Positions 10,701 to 24,873 of a stretch of 64,000 nucleotides of DNA are shown piece after piece (position 1 is the stretch's first letter; every line of letters begins with the position of its first letter). Source of the stretch: Cercis canadensis. Lineage: Eukaryota; Streptophyta; Magnoliopsida; Fabales; Fabaceae. Below the pieces are notes generated by a model. That model did not search any database. It saw only the letters and a program-made list of their open reading frames with translations, and was not told where the DNA came from. Both the position numbers and the translations under genes were made by a program. The DNA is taken from positions 500,899-564,898 of the forward strand of contig QAOA01006949.1 in the NCBI GenBank assembly GCA_003255065.1, read 5' to 3'.

Positions 10701-13700
10701 ATCAGTCTTCAAGTGACAAAACCTCCATATGAGGCACCAAGCAGAATTATTTATTTTCATAGACATGAAGGAAGGAAAGTGAAAGGAAGGGATATTTAAA
10801 AACAAAACTGGGTTCAGTTGTCAGTCATCAAGACCACGCTTCTATAACACTTAATTAAAAGTATAACTTAAAATGGTTTTTTTTTTCCCTGCCTTACTAC
10901 TGTCATATCAATACATGTTACCTAGCAGCTTCCAGAAATTTTCTATCTTCAGATCATTTTAAAAATAATCTGAAATTTTGTATATACCTGTCTCTGTGTT
11001 AGTACTTCTCATGAAGCAACTTATAATTGCAAAGATTGTAGCATTACCAGTGCAAAGGTTCTTCTAAAATAATGATAAATGAAAAATCTAAATAACAAGT
11101 CAAAGAATATTAAAGAGAAACCAATTCCTGTTTTTAAGCATATTCTATTGAATTCTTTTGCTAGTTAGATTTTTTCCCTACAATTCATGGATCACTATTT
11201 CCCTTGCTGGGACTAAACAGTGGCAAATAATTTAGAGTCCAGATTTTAGGCATATTAGTTGCACAGAAACAAAGTTATAAGCTTTCCTGCCATTCTTATT
11301 CCATAAGTACAAATGCCTACACCAGATCAACCTGTTTCAACTTTCTGGTATTTATCCTATATGCTAACAGCTAGTTTGCAATTTACAGAAACAACTATGA
11401 AGCAAAAGGTGCAATCAGAATATAATGGAAGAATGTTATTGTTAACTAAACATAAAAAAAAATTATCACTAATGACAAATTATTGTTATGCGACTAGGTG
11501 AATTATAACTGCTCAACTCACTTTCTCTTGATCCCCGTTCACCAATAACTCCTGCACTTTTTGGTCCACTCACAACCTTGTTCAACTGAAACAACAAACA
11601 ATAACCTTAATCTTCATATCAATCAACATTGAGCAGAACATATGACCATGCAAAAGAGGCTAGTACTACGATCAACTTTACAACATACAATTGAGCACAG
11701 TTTGAAAGACTTGTTGAGAAAAGACCAAACAACTATCTTTAGTGCCTGAGATAGAACTTTTTACCAACTACCAAAACATTCAAACAAATTTAAAATGCCA
11801 AAGGAAACATGCTCATCATATTACACATTCATTTACCAATTCTTCCTTTTATTCTTTTATTTTATTTTACTTTTTTTTATATTGAATAGAATGACTGGTT
11901 TTTTGTCAAAATGAATGGAATTTAGCAACCAGAGGAAATAAGCTACAAGAGGGCTATAAAAGAAACAGGGAAACTACACACACACTGCACTGAGAAGATT
12001 GATTCCTCACAATTTTAGATCACAATATTGTCTTAAAAGGCTGTTCTTTGCTTTGCTGCAGTATGAAGCTCCATCAATGCAGCATCAGAAATATCTTTCA
12101 CTAACACCAATCTTCAGAATCCTTGGTCAAAATAACCTAGTATCCCTAGCTATAGAATTGTATCTCATAATTTCCTCCCACATTTCTTAAAAATCAGCAA
12201 TATGATTTATCTCCTTAGCACATACTGTCTCTAAAGAGAAACACAGATAGCTACCATTTTACCCCATTAAAATGTTAATAATAATAAAAATAAGAAGAGC
12301 TATTAAATGATTCTACACAGCCAGGGACAATAAGCTAGTAGAAGGAAACCCAGATAGCTTCCCAAGTTTCCACGAAGATTCTGGAGAAATTGGAGTAGCA
12401 AGATACTCAGAATCTTCATTGATAGGAATCATAAGGCATTCAGTTTTAACACCACAGGATTCACCACCTGCAAGCCAATAGTAGTTTCTGTACCTTGGCC
12501 TAATCAAACTAGTAAGAATTGTACCCCCTGTAGGTTATATTAAATTTAGCCTTTCTTTGATTAAGGGGGTTGTTTACTGTGTTTGGGGTACAACTCATTA
12601 CTTCTGAATTTTCAATCTGACATAATACCCAAGCAGACAGCCATAAACATCCACAAAATGAGAAATAATACAGTAAGAAAAGATGTAGACTCAAGTAAGA
12701 TATGAAGCTTTTTAGTTGCTTGCTTGAACACCAATTTGAAGTCATTCTTTATCTATAATCATTGACAAGGAAACTGGAAGTACAGAAATATAAATCACTG
12801 TTAAACATTCAGCTTTTTCCTCTTTTCAACCCCATCCCTTAACTTGTAGATTTGAAGAATTACAGGCTCAGGGCATTCACATCATGATATACCATAGTTC
12901 AACAACCTTACCTTCAAAAAAGTGGTTGTGAGATCATCAATATCCGAAAGGGATCTTATATCCTCGGCCTGCAATGTTAAAGGAACAGTTAGTTGCGAAA
13001 TCCAAATTTCTTGCATCATAATCTTAATGAGAAATTCCAAAGGAGAAGACAGTAATCACTTCCCTACCAAAGCAATTCTTGTAGTCACCAAATTACAAGA
13101 CCAAAATTACCCTCCATCCTAGGCCTATGGCACAAATCCCAACTAGCCAAATAACCCCTCTTATTATACCTACATCAGACAAAGAAAGTTCCCCATAATC
13201 CTTTAAGTCCTTTTGCAACCCCAGTGGAATTCTAGATAAAGATTAGATGCTATATAAGCAGCCTAAATAAAAAATATCCTGCCCTAAGGAGAAAAAAAGT
13301 ACACTTCCATCCTTCTAAGTATTCAAAAACTTTCAGAACCATAGTATTCTAAAGAGAAGCAGTATGCAAAATACCTCGGAACATCAAGGCACCTAGAGAC
13401 ACCATTATAAAACCTCAGAACCATCCATAGAAAAACTAGCAAGAACCTGAGAGTCTAAAATGAATACAAGCTCGCCCACTTTTGGCTATTTTAGTCCCTA
13501 ATTGAAACACTACCTCAATTTGTTAAATGAGATAACACATTAGAAAAGTTATCCCAATATCCAGCAGAAAATAATGTTAAATAAAAACTGCAAAGGCAGA
13601 GAAAACTGTATTCTCAGAACCCAAAGAGAAACCCTTTTTACCACCTACCCAATTGATTATTCTACTAATATGTACACAGACAAAAGTATACCAAAATCTA

Positions 13701-15916
13701 AACAACTAGAACTAACAAAAGGATGGCCCCTTTACCTCACCAATTGGGCTCAACATCAATAATGTCTGACAAACAATAGATCATAGGCAACAATAATCCA
13801 CTTCCTCCATTTAAGCCAAAATACTTCCTACTCAGAACTCTAAACTAAGAGTTCTCAAAATCTTATGAAACAACTAAGCACCACTCCAATTTTGAGCTTA
13901 ACATCACCTACAACTTAGTTCGCAAGTCTGGAACAAGAGCCACATCTAAAGTTTGTCTACCTTCAACGAAAGACTCAAAGAAGCAGAAGTACATAACCCA
14001 AAACTCACCATAGTCATTGTATAAAAACCTCTGCCAAATCTTAACCAATAAGAAAACCAATGGACCTGACATTATTAACCTTAATAGGAGGTAAATTCCA
14101 GGGCAAGATTTCTATCCAAGGAGGTCAATTCCTCCCATATATAACCCTTTTCATCCCATTGTTCCTCTAATCTAATCCAATAAATCATTTAAATTCCTAG
14201 GATGCACCAAAAGGCCTAGAAACAGGGGAATGAAAAAGAAACGGGGAAGACAAATATTAAATAAAAGGATGAAGAAGTAAATCACTACAATGGTGGGAGA
14301 AAATGAGCAGAAAAATAGATTATAAAAGACTCATGTCATCTCTTGATTTTTCTCCCACTACTGATGGTCACAATTACAAAGAGCATAAATTATGAACCTT
14401 GTACAAGAAGTTAATTTGATTAAACCTAGTATACATATAACTGGACAGAAATCTCCAAGATAATGTAATTTGTGATTTTCTTCAATAAACACAGGCATTC
14501 CAAAATATATCAAAATAATTAGTAAATAAAACATCCTATGACTATATTTGAAATTCTATAATATACCTAGAGAAAAGGGATAAAAGAGGAAAGGAAAGAA
14601 GACTAGCAGATTAAAATGAAAACAAATACTAAATAAGAAATAACAGCTTTGGACATCTATATAATGCACGGACCAAAATAATATGCCATGAAAAGAGGTC
14701 AAAATAAGCTGTCAAAATAATAGTAAAAACTCAACATGCTTATATACCAAATACACTCAAGCCACAAAATTTAAAATCAACGAACTTCTAATATGAACAT
14801 AAAACACTAACCTCATCTCTATTGAAAAAGAACTCCTCCTCATTAAAGCCAGCAGCAGGCAAATTATTATCATCTTCTAATCCACCCAACTCAACTTCCT
14901 CAACAACGTCTTTACCAAAGAAAGCATATTGTGATGCATCAAATACAGCACCCCCTGCAAAACGGAAGAATTTTCAGTCAAAGACCTTCCTCCATTTTCT
15001 CAAAACTGTTCAAATTCAAAAAAGTGTGGATTGCATAGATAAAAAAGAATTGCCACTACCCAGAGCCACCAAAACAAAAGTAGATGCTCTTACCACCAAA
15101 TAGAAAAACAAAACTATGGATCACAATGGATCAGACTTCTATCAGTAAAGCCAACAACAACAGCAAAAGGAACTGATCCTCAAGGAAATGGACTTGATAT
15201 TAAAAATCTAGCAAATACAATCAGTAAACTCACAAGTCCTTTTACTCTAGAAATGGACAAGGTGTTAATGTGAATAATATTCCACAGATAAGCATTGAAT
15301 TCAAGGGAAGTTGCTATTAACCCAGCACCATCGGGATTGGCCATGAATAGTCCTCAATCATTGACCAGTGTGAACAAGCATATTTTGCAATTTGCTTAGG
15401 AGAAGAAGAAGAAGAAGACTAAGGTCATCTACAAGAGCAGCCAACAATACAATATACCAAATCGAGGACTATGAAAACCCAAATAATATGTCAATATAGA
15501 CGCAATAATTAAAAGGGAAACTTTTTAGGAATGAAAAAAGAACTTTCAGCGATAGCTCAGGCTCTGGTTGTAGTGCATGCAATAGAAGAACTCGTCACCT
15601 GATCCTGTGACTGCTCATTATGTTACCGTGGAGATAACAAACAATAAAACGCCTTGAAATGCAAGATTTGCAATCGCATACAAAATTTTGTTTTAATTTT
15701 CACATAACCCATATTAGTGGCCAACTTAAACCAGATCTATCTGAACAAGCTCAATTAAATAAACCATAACAACAAACAAGCTAGTACATGGATACCCAGT
15801 AGAAAAAAGAGAATTTTAAGAAAGTGAAGCAAACCTGAGGAGCCACCTCCCAATTGCTTGAGATCCTCTGTGTTGGGAGCCTCTTGAATATCACCCCCAG
15901 CATCAAACCCATCCAT
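7720..15916 (-). CDS. PAT1: PAT1 homolog (mRNA decapping activator), copy 1
   Basis: Five exons on the minus strand, in coding order 15916-15835, 14954-14812, 12968-12912, 11585-11522 and 10046-7720. They total 2673 bases (890 aa) with phases that join cleanly. The start [15 protein letters not shown] and the acidic motif [20 protein letters not shown] are the typical plant PAT1 N-terminus. The middle is Pro/Gln/His-rich and low in complexity. The conserved block [31 protein letters not shown] leads into the helical C-terminal PAT domain ([32 protein letters not shown]). The family binds LSM1-7 and DCP2 and promotes decapping in P-bodies; Arabidopsis PAT1 is an MPK4 substrate guarded by SUMM2. 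Copy 1 has an exact 63-residue tandem duplication (9634-10011) absent from copy 2. The first intron between exons 1 and 2 is ~0.9 kb; introns are otherwise 1.3-1.8 kb. Confidence 0.93.
9634..10011 (-). repeat. In-frame 189-bp tandem duplication inside PAT1 copy 1
   Basis: On the minus strand, unit 1 (10011-9823) and unit 2 (from 9822) both begin VPNWFDQH and run through [23 protein letters not shown] to SSEP. Unit 1 is 63 codons. The two copies differ at a minority of positions. The difference in length between the two PAT1 proteins (890 versus 827) equals one unit. Confidence 0.88.
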
Positions 15917-17588
15917 ATCTACAAATAGTATACCATAAAAAAAGAGACGGAAGAAAACCCAGATAGGCAAAAACCGCAAACGATCAAAGAGAACCAAGAA
16001 AACCAAATCTTTTTTTTCAAAACAAGGAAGACTTTAATCTGAAATCCTGAAAGTCTTTCAGCTAAAACGGTAACGAAGCTGGGGAAAAAGAAGATCTTTA
16101 CGAAGAAATTGACTACATTAGTTAATGGCAGAGATTTGCCCCACTGGGTAGGATTAGACAATGGCTTGGATTCGGAGCAGAGAGAGAAAGAGAGATAGAG
16201 AGGAACCCTACGAAGGGGATATCGAATTGTAATTTATTGTAGAGAGTGAATTATGGTGGAGGTCGCCTACCCAGGTTAATTTACCGGAGGGGGGTTTTAC
16301 CCAAAAAATAGATTACCTTAGGGGGAATTTTCTCCATTATTTACCAAAAAACCAGATGAGACATTTTGTGTTAGGAAACTTTTATTACAAGGGAGACCAC
16401 CGTAATGACCGATTTGACCTTATATACACCGAACCAAACTCCCGCTTCCGGGCATATTCCACTCCCGCGCATCTTTCTGCTTGTGTAAAAATTAAAATTA
16501 TTGTTTCATAAATTATGATTAATTAATGAGTGATCCTATTTTTATAAGTATTTGTCATTTTTTGGATGCTATCATAAGCATCACTATCAGTTATTACATT
16601 ATTGGGCATGGTGATTTGTCCAATTTTTTATATGTTGATAAGTCATGAAAAGACTTGGCCACTTGGGATTAAAAATTAATCATTCCTATGTTGTTTGAAT
16701 CTTTTTTTTTTTTTTTCAGGAGATGTTATTCTAAATTTTACTTAAATAAATTGAGTAAAAAATTTAAAGAGAAAATTGTATGATTCCATAATAGTTTTTT
16801 TTTTTTCTCTTTCTTATTATGAATTATATATTGTATTTCAGCAAAAATAAAAATAAAAAAGAATTATGTTAAGGATAAATTAACAATAAAATAGTCCCAG
16901 TGAATGAAATCAATAGCAAATTTGGAACAATTTAGCATGAAATTTAAGACAAACCAATATTGAGATGGCATGTATAATCCATCAATCTAGCAAGAAATAG
17001 GAGATGTTACAAAACTACAGAAATGGAATATTTTGAACCAAGGTCAAGAAATATTCTTTGCTACAGCATTTGCAGTTGAGAAAAGCTTGTTATCCGGTTA
17101 AATTTGTGCATCCCAATGCCACTTCAAGTAGAATAGTTACCTACACAGGTAAGATATGAACGCAACCAATCCCATGCCTTTGTATGATAATAGTAAAGGA
17201 ACATGGGGATCCAACTTAACCCTAAACCTGTACACACTAACCACTATTGTGCTCTAGCAACCACAAACAGAGTAACAAAATAAGCTCCCCTGTCAAAAGA
17301 AAAAGAAAAGACAAGAGGAACAAATCAACCCAAGCTTATCGTAATACACAGCAGATGGGCATGATTGCAAGTTTATCACAATGCTATATAGAATTATGGC
17401 ATTATAACGTAAAGAAATGAAGAGGCTAAAACTTCCATGGTAGATGCACCTCATAGTATACTTCCACATCAGATTGCTCTGGAAGAACTTAGACACAGAC
17501 ATGAATCATGATTGTTCTTATGGCATTTACTGTCATATTCTATTCTGGAAACATGCTCCTTAGCTGAACTTAATGTCCAATTATCCAA
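15917..17588. other. Region between the PAT1 genes: 5' UTR/promoter of copy 1 and 3' UTR of copy 2
   Basis: The stretch 16060-16260 resembles 22660-22860 upstream of copy 2 (shared GAGGAACCCTA and AAGGGGATA segments), so it is probably leader and promoter carried along in the duplication. About 17160-17588 is similar to the 3' UTR of copy 1. The AT-rich centre (16480-16990) holds nothing I recognise. Confidence 0.5.
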
Positions 17589-20500
17589 TTAACTCAGCAC
17601 TGACTCTGAGTTCACATGGCCACCATCAGCCCCGGAATTACTATTAAATCCAACAAGAGGCACGGAGCGTTGTGCAAAATCAAGTAATAGCTTCTTTTGG
17701 CGATCATCAGTATGAGGAAGACTTGCACGTAAGAGCTCAACTGGCATTTCCTTACTAATAGCTCTTGAAGCATCTGATCCAATGGCAGCCATATTTGGTG
17801 TCCCTTGCGTAATCAAGGATTGCATGATACTATCATATTTATTCACACAATACTTGGTTAGAAGACCAAAGAATTCATCAAAAGAAGCCTGCCAAAGTGA
17901 TCGATTTCGTATATTGTAGTTGCTAGCAGCACAAGGATCAGTTAAGAGTTCAGTAGCCCTCTCAAGCACTGACACTAAAATAAGGGAAGCCCCATCACCA
18001 GCAGAGCTTCCAAGGGGACGTAGAGGGGGCTGCTCTGAGGAACAAACAACCGCTGCAAGATTAGCACTTAATGCGCCAAGATCCATTCCACGTACACACT
18101 TTGAAACAACCCTTGCAAGGTTACTTACAGTCTCTGCTGCTGCTGCATCAGAGGGAAGACCACCAAATAAGAACCTCGAATGACGAAAGATGGCCATGCA
18201 GACTATTCGCATAAGCTCACCACCTGGAAAAAGCAGCTGAAGGTACTTTGCAAGGAGTTTCCGTCCCTTGGGTAGAGAAACTATCCTTAGGAAAACAAGG
18301 TCATCATTTGCAGCAAGCCCAACTGTGTGTCCATTCTTTCCCAACGGGTCAACAAGTTGAAGTGAGGTGGCAAGTCCTTCCAACAGAGCCTGCCGTCTCC
18401 GTTTTAACTGAGTTCCACCATCCTGGAGCTGATTAAACTGTAGGAACCGATCAATATCATCTACATCAAGAAGAAGACAAAGACCATCCTCAATTGTGAC
18501 CCTGGCTGCAAGCATAGGCTCTTGTTCAAGGGGCTTCTCTGAAATGTTTTGCTCAGTGCCACCACCAGGAGAAGAATTTGGAGGATCAACTTCCAGGAGT
18601 GGACGGGGCCTGCGAATTGATGAGAATGGAACCCTCCCTAGGGCCTCAACCTGAAGAAAAGCATGTGGCTCAGTATTAGGTCGGGCTCGTGGAGAGAGTT
18701 CCCTTATTTGAGTTGGACAAAAATGATGCTTCAATTTTGCCCCAGAAGATTTCTTTGCAAGACAAGCTTGATGATAATAATCATCTACATATGGATCATT
18801 ACTATGTGTTGCTGCAAGCTGCATCCTAAGAATACCCTCAATCTCCTCAGTTGTCATATACTTAGACCTAAACTGTGGCCATCCACTATCAAACTTCTGG
18901 CTGCTCATATCAAAACCCTGTTGGGGAAACCGAAGATTCTGTCTACCTTTTTGAGCTAATTTTGGTCTTTGATCTCTCATGTCCATCAACCCAAACATCT
19001 GTTCATATTTGCTAATCATTGGTGAACCTGAAGAAATATTAGGATTAATTAAATGGGAATGGAAACCCGATAAATAGCCTGCTGAAGGCTGAACAGGATG
19101 ATGCATTCTCTGCTGTTGTTGCTGTAACTGGTTCACCAAATGTGGAGGTATTGATCCATTGTGAAGGGGTAATTGTTGCTGCAATAAATTGTTCAGAACG
19201 TTGGGATGATCTCCAGGATATAAACCCCCTTGGTTGACCCATTGGTTTGGTATTCGATTATTAACAGGGGAACCACTTGTAAACTGGCGCATATTCCCAC
19301 CAAAATGGGACCCATGGCTTAGGCCAGACAATTGAATCTGAGAGTTAGAGAAATGAGAATGATTAGGTGAAGATAATGGCATCTGGGGTCCACCAGCATG
19401 GTATGGAATATTCATGTGGCCTGTACTCTGATTTGGAGAAGCCTGCTGGGACATGCCACCGGAGTGAGGATAAGTAAAAGATTTTGGCACCAGAATTGGT
19501 TCGCTGGCAAAATGTTGATGTTGGTGGTGTTGTTGCTGCTGTTGTTGCTGTTCGGGATACGAAGATGTTCTGTGCAAGGCCTTTGATTCTTGTAACTGAG
19601 CCAATGAAGGATGTGGTTGTGATGACCATCTTTTGCCATCCTGAGCACCTTCACTATCATAATCATGCTGGTCAAACCAATTGGAAACATTGTCCCTCTG
19701 TGCCCATTCAGCAGCAGATGAATCTAAATAAAATATTCCAGAGGAACATATGGTCAATTACAGCCATAAATGCACATGAAACAAAAGGAGGAAAACAACT
19801 GTAATATGGTCTCTCAAAATATCCACAACGAAGAAGTAATATATTGCATCTTGTAAAAGCCTTAAGTTTTAACTAAAAATTTGGCATAACCCAATGTATT
19901 GCTTCTCTAACTCCCAGTGATCAGAAAAATAGATTTCACCAAAGAGGATTAACTATTGATTCCCTACTACGGGTGATGTCTTCAATAAAATAATAATAAT
20001 AATAATAATAATAATAATCATAGTTAATCATTATCATACAAAGTATAACCAATGCTAATGCTGCAACCCTTGTTGTGTAGCATAAAAATAAAACCCCCCC
20101 TCCCAGCAAAAAGAACAAAATAAATAAATAATGTTAAGGTGGAAAATGCTAATGTTTGTGAGCTGGTGATATCACAGGACTCCTGTTCATGAATTTCAAA
20201 TTGAGTTCCCTTTCAATGAACAAAGCAATGACCCGTTAATTTTTATTGAAAGAAAAAATGAAGAAAAGAACAAGCACCAAATCTTCATTCAATTTCGAAA
20301 ATTTATTACTAATTTACTTCCCCAAGATATTTCCCAATGAAAATGAAGGGAAAATATGCAAATTATAGAAATCCAGTACTTCAGTTGCTGAATGCCAAAT
20401 AATATTTATACTGAAGATCCATATTAGAAATCCCTTCCTCAAATAAATCAGAGACAGGCAAAAAATAAAGAAGTATAAGGCATAGGTTCAATAATATAAT

Positions 20501-22521
20501 TGCTGGACTCACTTTCTCTTGATCCTTGTTCACCAATAAGTCCCACACTCCCTGGGCCACTAACAGCCTTGTTCAACTGAAATGAAACATGAATCTTAAA
20601 ATTTAATATCAATCAATTTAAATGAAACATCACAGCTATTCAAAATAAGCCAACTTTACTGAATCTACAATAATACACAGATAGAACACATGTACATCAA
20701 GAAGAGAACCAAGCAATATATTCTCTACAGAAGCAGCTACCAAAATTTTTGAAGAACTCTATAGTCCATCATATCAAGGAAGCATGCTTGTCAGATTACA
20801 TCTCTTCCCTTACTAGTTCTTCCTTTTATATTCGTTTCTTTCTCTCTCTTTTTTTTCTCCCTTTTCTTAAAGGAAAGGAGGTTTATTATCAAAATGAATA
20901 AACATATAATATAAGCAGCAACAACAGGATAAATAAAAAGTAAACAAGCAAAATATATAGTATACTAGTATGCTAGAAAAGGAGGGGCATAGTCATATCA
21001 TTCATACCATATGCTTCTTGATGAATGCATATAGGTTGACATCAATATCAAATACCAATTTCTGAGCCACATTGTCTAATAAAGATATTAAGCATCAAGA
21101 GAAAATGTTATATTTTAATGTTCAACAATCTAACCTTTGAAAAAGTGGTAGTGAGATCATCAACATCTGAAATAGTTCTTAGATCCTCATTCTGCAATGT
21201 GAAAAGAGGAGTTAATTGAATAAAAGAACATCCCAAACAGAAATTACAGTATGAGCCCTTTTTGTATCCTCAAGATTTTTTTTTGGCCCCATAAAACATC
21301 CCAAACAAATCTAACCATAGTAATTTTATAATCGATGGAATTACAGTTGAAATAAATAGAGAAATATGAAACCTCTTCTCTGTTGAAGAAAATCTCCTCC
21401 TCTTCAAATTCAGCAGGAGGTAGTTCTTCTCCGTCCTCTTCTAAACCTCCTAACTCAACTTCCTCAACAACATCTTTTCCAAAAAAGGCATATTGCGATG
21501 CATCAAATACTGCATCTCCTGCATAATAGAAAATTTTGAGTTAAAAACCTTGCTCCAAATTATTACAACTGTTTAACGTGAACCATTTACATCTTTGCAT
21601 GGATGAAATAATTCACATACACACAAAGACAATGAAACAAAAGAAAAAACAGGTAATAGATGTGGATGGATCATTTTTCAACCATACAAGAACCAAAATG
21701 CCTAGCAAACCAAGGAAGTAGCTGAAAAGCATACTTCTTGTGCACAGACATTTTTAATATTGGAAGTCAACCAAAACTACTAGTAATAATTTTCTACAGA
21801 ATATTTTCTGTAAGAGGTTGTAAGTCCAACAATTCTGTTTAGGCCAAAACCAGTTGAAGAAATTTGAACATTTTTCTACCAATAAGCATTGATATCCACA
21901 GATTTTGCTATTTATTAAAAGACTCCCTGGATTAATCCTTACTCCATATATAGTGCCAAACAACAAGTTGCTCGATTATCAACCAGAGTAAATAAGAAGA
22001 GTATTTAATCTAGAAGCCTATGGTCATTAATTAGAGTAGCTTGCTCCTTGTTAACGAAACCAATGACAGCAAATGTGAAACAAGAAATGTAACTTCATAA
22101 ATTTACTTCAATTTTAGTCATTGTAGTAAAAAAGGAAACTTCTTTTCTGATTAAACAAAAACAATTCTTTAAGAATGAAAAGCTTTTGACTTCATATATA
22201 CTGCATTGCAAACAACTTTCCACCTGAACCTCATGTCTTAGTCAATTGTGCGCCTGATGATTTAATAAGCAGACAAGCAATTCAATGCATGAAATACAGC
22301 TGCATATAAACCTGTTATTTCGTTTTCTCAAAATCCAATAGTGGGTAGCTTAAACCAGATCTATTGGAACAAACAGATACGAAGAAAACAAAGCAAAATT
22401 TCCAGCTCAAGTAAAGAAATCCAACATAGCAACGTAAACCTGAGGAAATATCTCCCAATTGCTTAAGATTCCGTGGGTTGGGAGCCTCTTGAATATTATC
22501 CCCAGCACCAAACCCATCCAT
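17589..22521 (-). CDS. PAT1: PAT1 homolog (mRNA decapping activator), copy 2
   Basis: Same five-exon plan as copy 1: 22521-22440, 21518-21373, 21191-21135, 20576-20513 and 19723-17589, in all 2484 bases (827 aa). Exons 1, 3 and 4 have identical lengths in both copies (82, 57, 64). It starts [15 protein letters not shown] and carries the same acidic segment and the PAT core ([52 protein letters not shown]). The central region has a Gln/His tract ([14 protein letters not shown]). Introns are shorter than in copy 1, so the 8.2 kb versus 4.9 kb gene sizes come from intron length. Function is as for copy 1: cytoplasmic decapping with LSM1-7, inferred from the family. Both copies look intact, with no stops or broken splice sites. 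Confidence 0.93.
19988..20018. repeat. AAT trinucleotide microsatellite
   Basis: About ten AAT/ATA units lie in the intron between exons 4 and 5 of PAT1 copy 2. Confidence 0.85.
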
Positions 22522-24873
22522 ATCTACAATTGCTATGCTGTAAAACTTCGATTACGAGAATACCCAGAAAACAAAAACGCTATATATCACCAAAAAAAAT
22601 CTAAATCTCAAAGTAGAATGAAACTAGAACCAAATTATCCTCAAATTCGCAAGCTTTCTGCTAAGAGGGTATCCAAGCAGGAAAAAGGATCGCCACAACA
22701 GATTGAATACAGTAGTTCACGGCAGAGAATTGTTCCATCGGAAAGAATAAAAAAAAAAAAATAATGGGTTCGATTAGGACCAGAGAGGTCTAAAGAGGAA
22801 CCCTAGGAAGGGGATAACGATTCTGATTTGCAATATAAGATAGGTTAGGAGAGTTATGAGAGAGAAGAGGGGGTGACTATTTTGTCAAAATAGGTAAGTT
22901 GTAGTCCATAATACTCTAGTTAGTGATTTGTTGTTGCCCAACACTTAAAAGGGGGTTTTGCCTTTTGCACAAAAGAGAAGAAAAAAAAAAAGTAAAAAAT
23001 ATTTGGGACAGAGTGGGATCTTGTTTTTGTTTTTTGTTTTAAAATTTTATTCTAGCTTCCCCATCATTCTTTTAGGGTTTATACTTTATATATGAGATGT
23101 GCCAAAAAAAGGGACCCACCATGGGGATTGATAGGTTGGTGATGAAGAAGATAATGATGCTTATGGGTTTTCTACAATGATGATGGTAAGAAGGTTTCCT
23201 TAACATGGAAGGAGAAAGGTATATGCTTTTGGAATTTTTGTTTGTAGATACATAAATATTTGTTCTAACAATTAAATAAAGGCTATCTATAAATAGAAAC
23301 AAATCTATCGGGCAATTTCTTAGTTGAATCGTTTAGGGCAATATACAATGTTGTTTTGTTTTTGTTTTTTTTTATTAAAATTAAATGCATGAATGATTAT
23401 AAAGTTCTATGAATATGATTGAATCGGTCTTCTCTTTCTTCGTCAAAAGTGTTCCTCATGATATCTTACCAAAAAAAAAAAAGTGTTCCTCATGATATGA
23501 TTGGTATTGAATATCATGATCTTCTCCATTTGATGTAGAACGAAAGGGGGGAAAAACAAACAAAACATTGAAATGCTAATATTATTATTGAAAGTTCTCA
23601 AATCATAAAAAGGTTGGAATTTTTTAAGGACTTAATATGTTTTATATATAAGTGATTCAATAATTTTAATNAAGGTTGAAATTTTTTAAGGACTTAATAT
23701 GTTTTATATATAAGTGATTCAATAATTTTAATTTTTTTTATTACAAAGAATTGTGATGCATTGAGGAAAAAAAAATAAGGAGATGAGATTAAAACACTTA
23801 CATAAATTTTTTGATTTTCTATGACTATAGAAAATATCATTAAACCCAAAGTTATTATTATAATCTTGGTTTCTTAAAGTATTCTTAGGCGTTACCTATG
23901 ACTAATCTTTTGAGGTATGGTCGGACGCTAAAGTGGGGACCTCTCCTAAAAAAGTTTGTTGCATCGACAAAAGCTCGAATTCGAGACCACTTGCTTAAGT
24001 AATCAAAACCCCTTTCACTTAGACAAACTTTCGTTGGTGTCATTATCATAATCTTAACTTTAGTAAAACAAATAATTCTAAGAGAGTCAAGTTTTATAGT
24101 TTTATCCTTAAAAGATACATGAGCATTCGATTATGTGTTGTAAAATTATCTCAACTTTTCTTAATAAAAAACTTTTTGTGCTTAGTAATACCAATAAAAT
24201 CAGTGCAATCAAACCTCAATGTCGCTAATATAGCATTGGACAACACCTATCCGAAGTTTGACAAAGTAATTTTTCCAGCAAGTTTGGAACAATTCATCGA
24301 GGTGTAGGATAACAAAGTGAATTTAGTCAAAAGCTAATTAGATTATTCCAATCAAAGATATTTAATTATCCCCTTATAAAATCTAAAGTAATATAGAGCA
24401 TGAGAGATGGCGATTTATTATGTTGAAATTACAATCTATATGTTAAAAATATAATAAATGAAAGAAAATGTTATAGAGATTATTTATTAAATGATTTGTA
24501 GTAATGTGATATTGAAGTTGTATTTAAGATTTATAGATTTTGAATCTAAAATAGTAATTAAAAGTATTAAAAAAATATAAATAATTATTTAAATTAAAAA
24601 TAAAAAATTTATTAGTCAATCTCCTAATTTATTAATGAGATTTAGTCTAAAAAGGAGAATAAAAATAAAAAAGTTTCCAATTAAAAAAAAAAAGGGTTGA
24701 ATATATAGGAAAATTAAAATAAAATAAAATAAAATTAAGTAGTACACACAAAAAGAGAGGGGATGCCCGTAGAGTAGCATACAAGCGGCTTCATACGTTT
24801 CCCTCTGTTTCTTCTTCCAGATAACACTCCTGACTCTGTCTCTGTTTCTCTACGTGCATCTGGTTTCCGAGCA
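22522..24873. other. Divergent intergenic region between PAT1 copy 2 (-) and the YchF gene (+)
   Basis: It should contain both promoters. It is very AT-rich. A 61-base segment ending at 23670 is repeated after a single N at 23671, probably an assembly seam. On the minus strand, about 23885-24035 has a B-box-like GGTCTCGAATTCGAGC preceded by tRNA-like sequence, suggesting an old SINE. No coding sequence is seen. Confidence 0.5.
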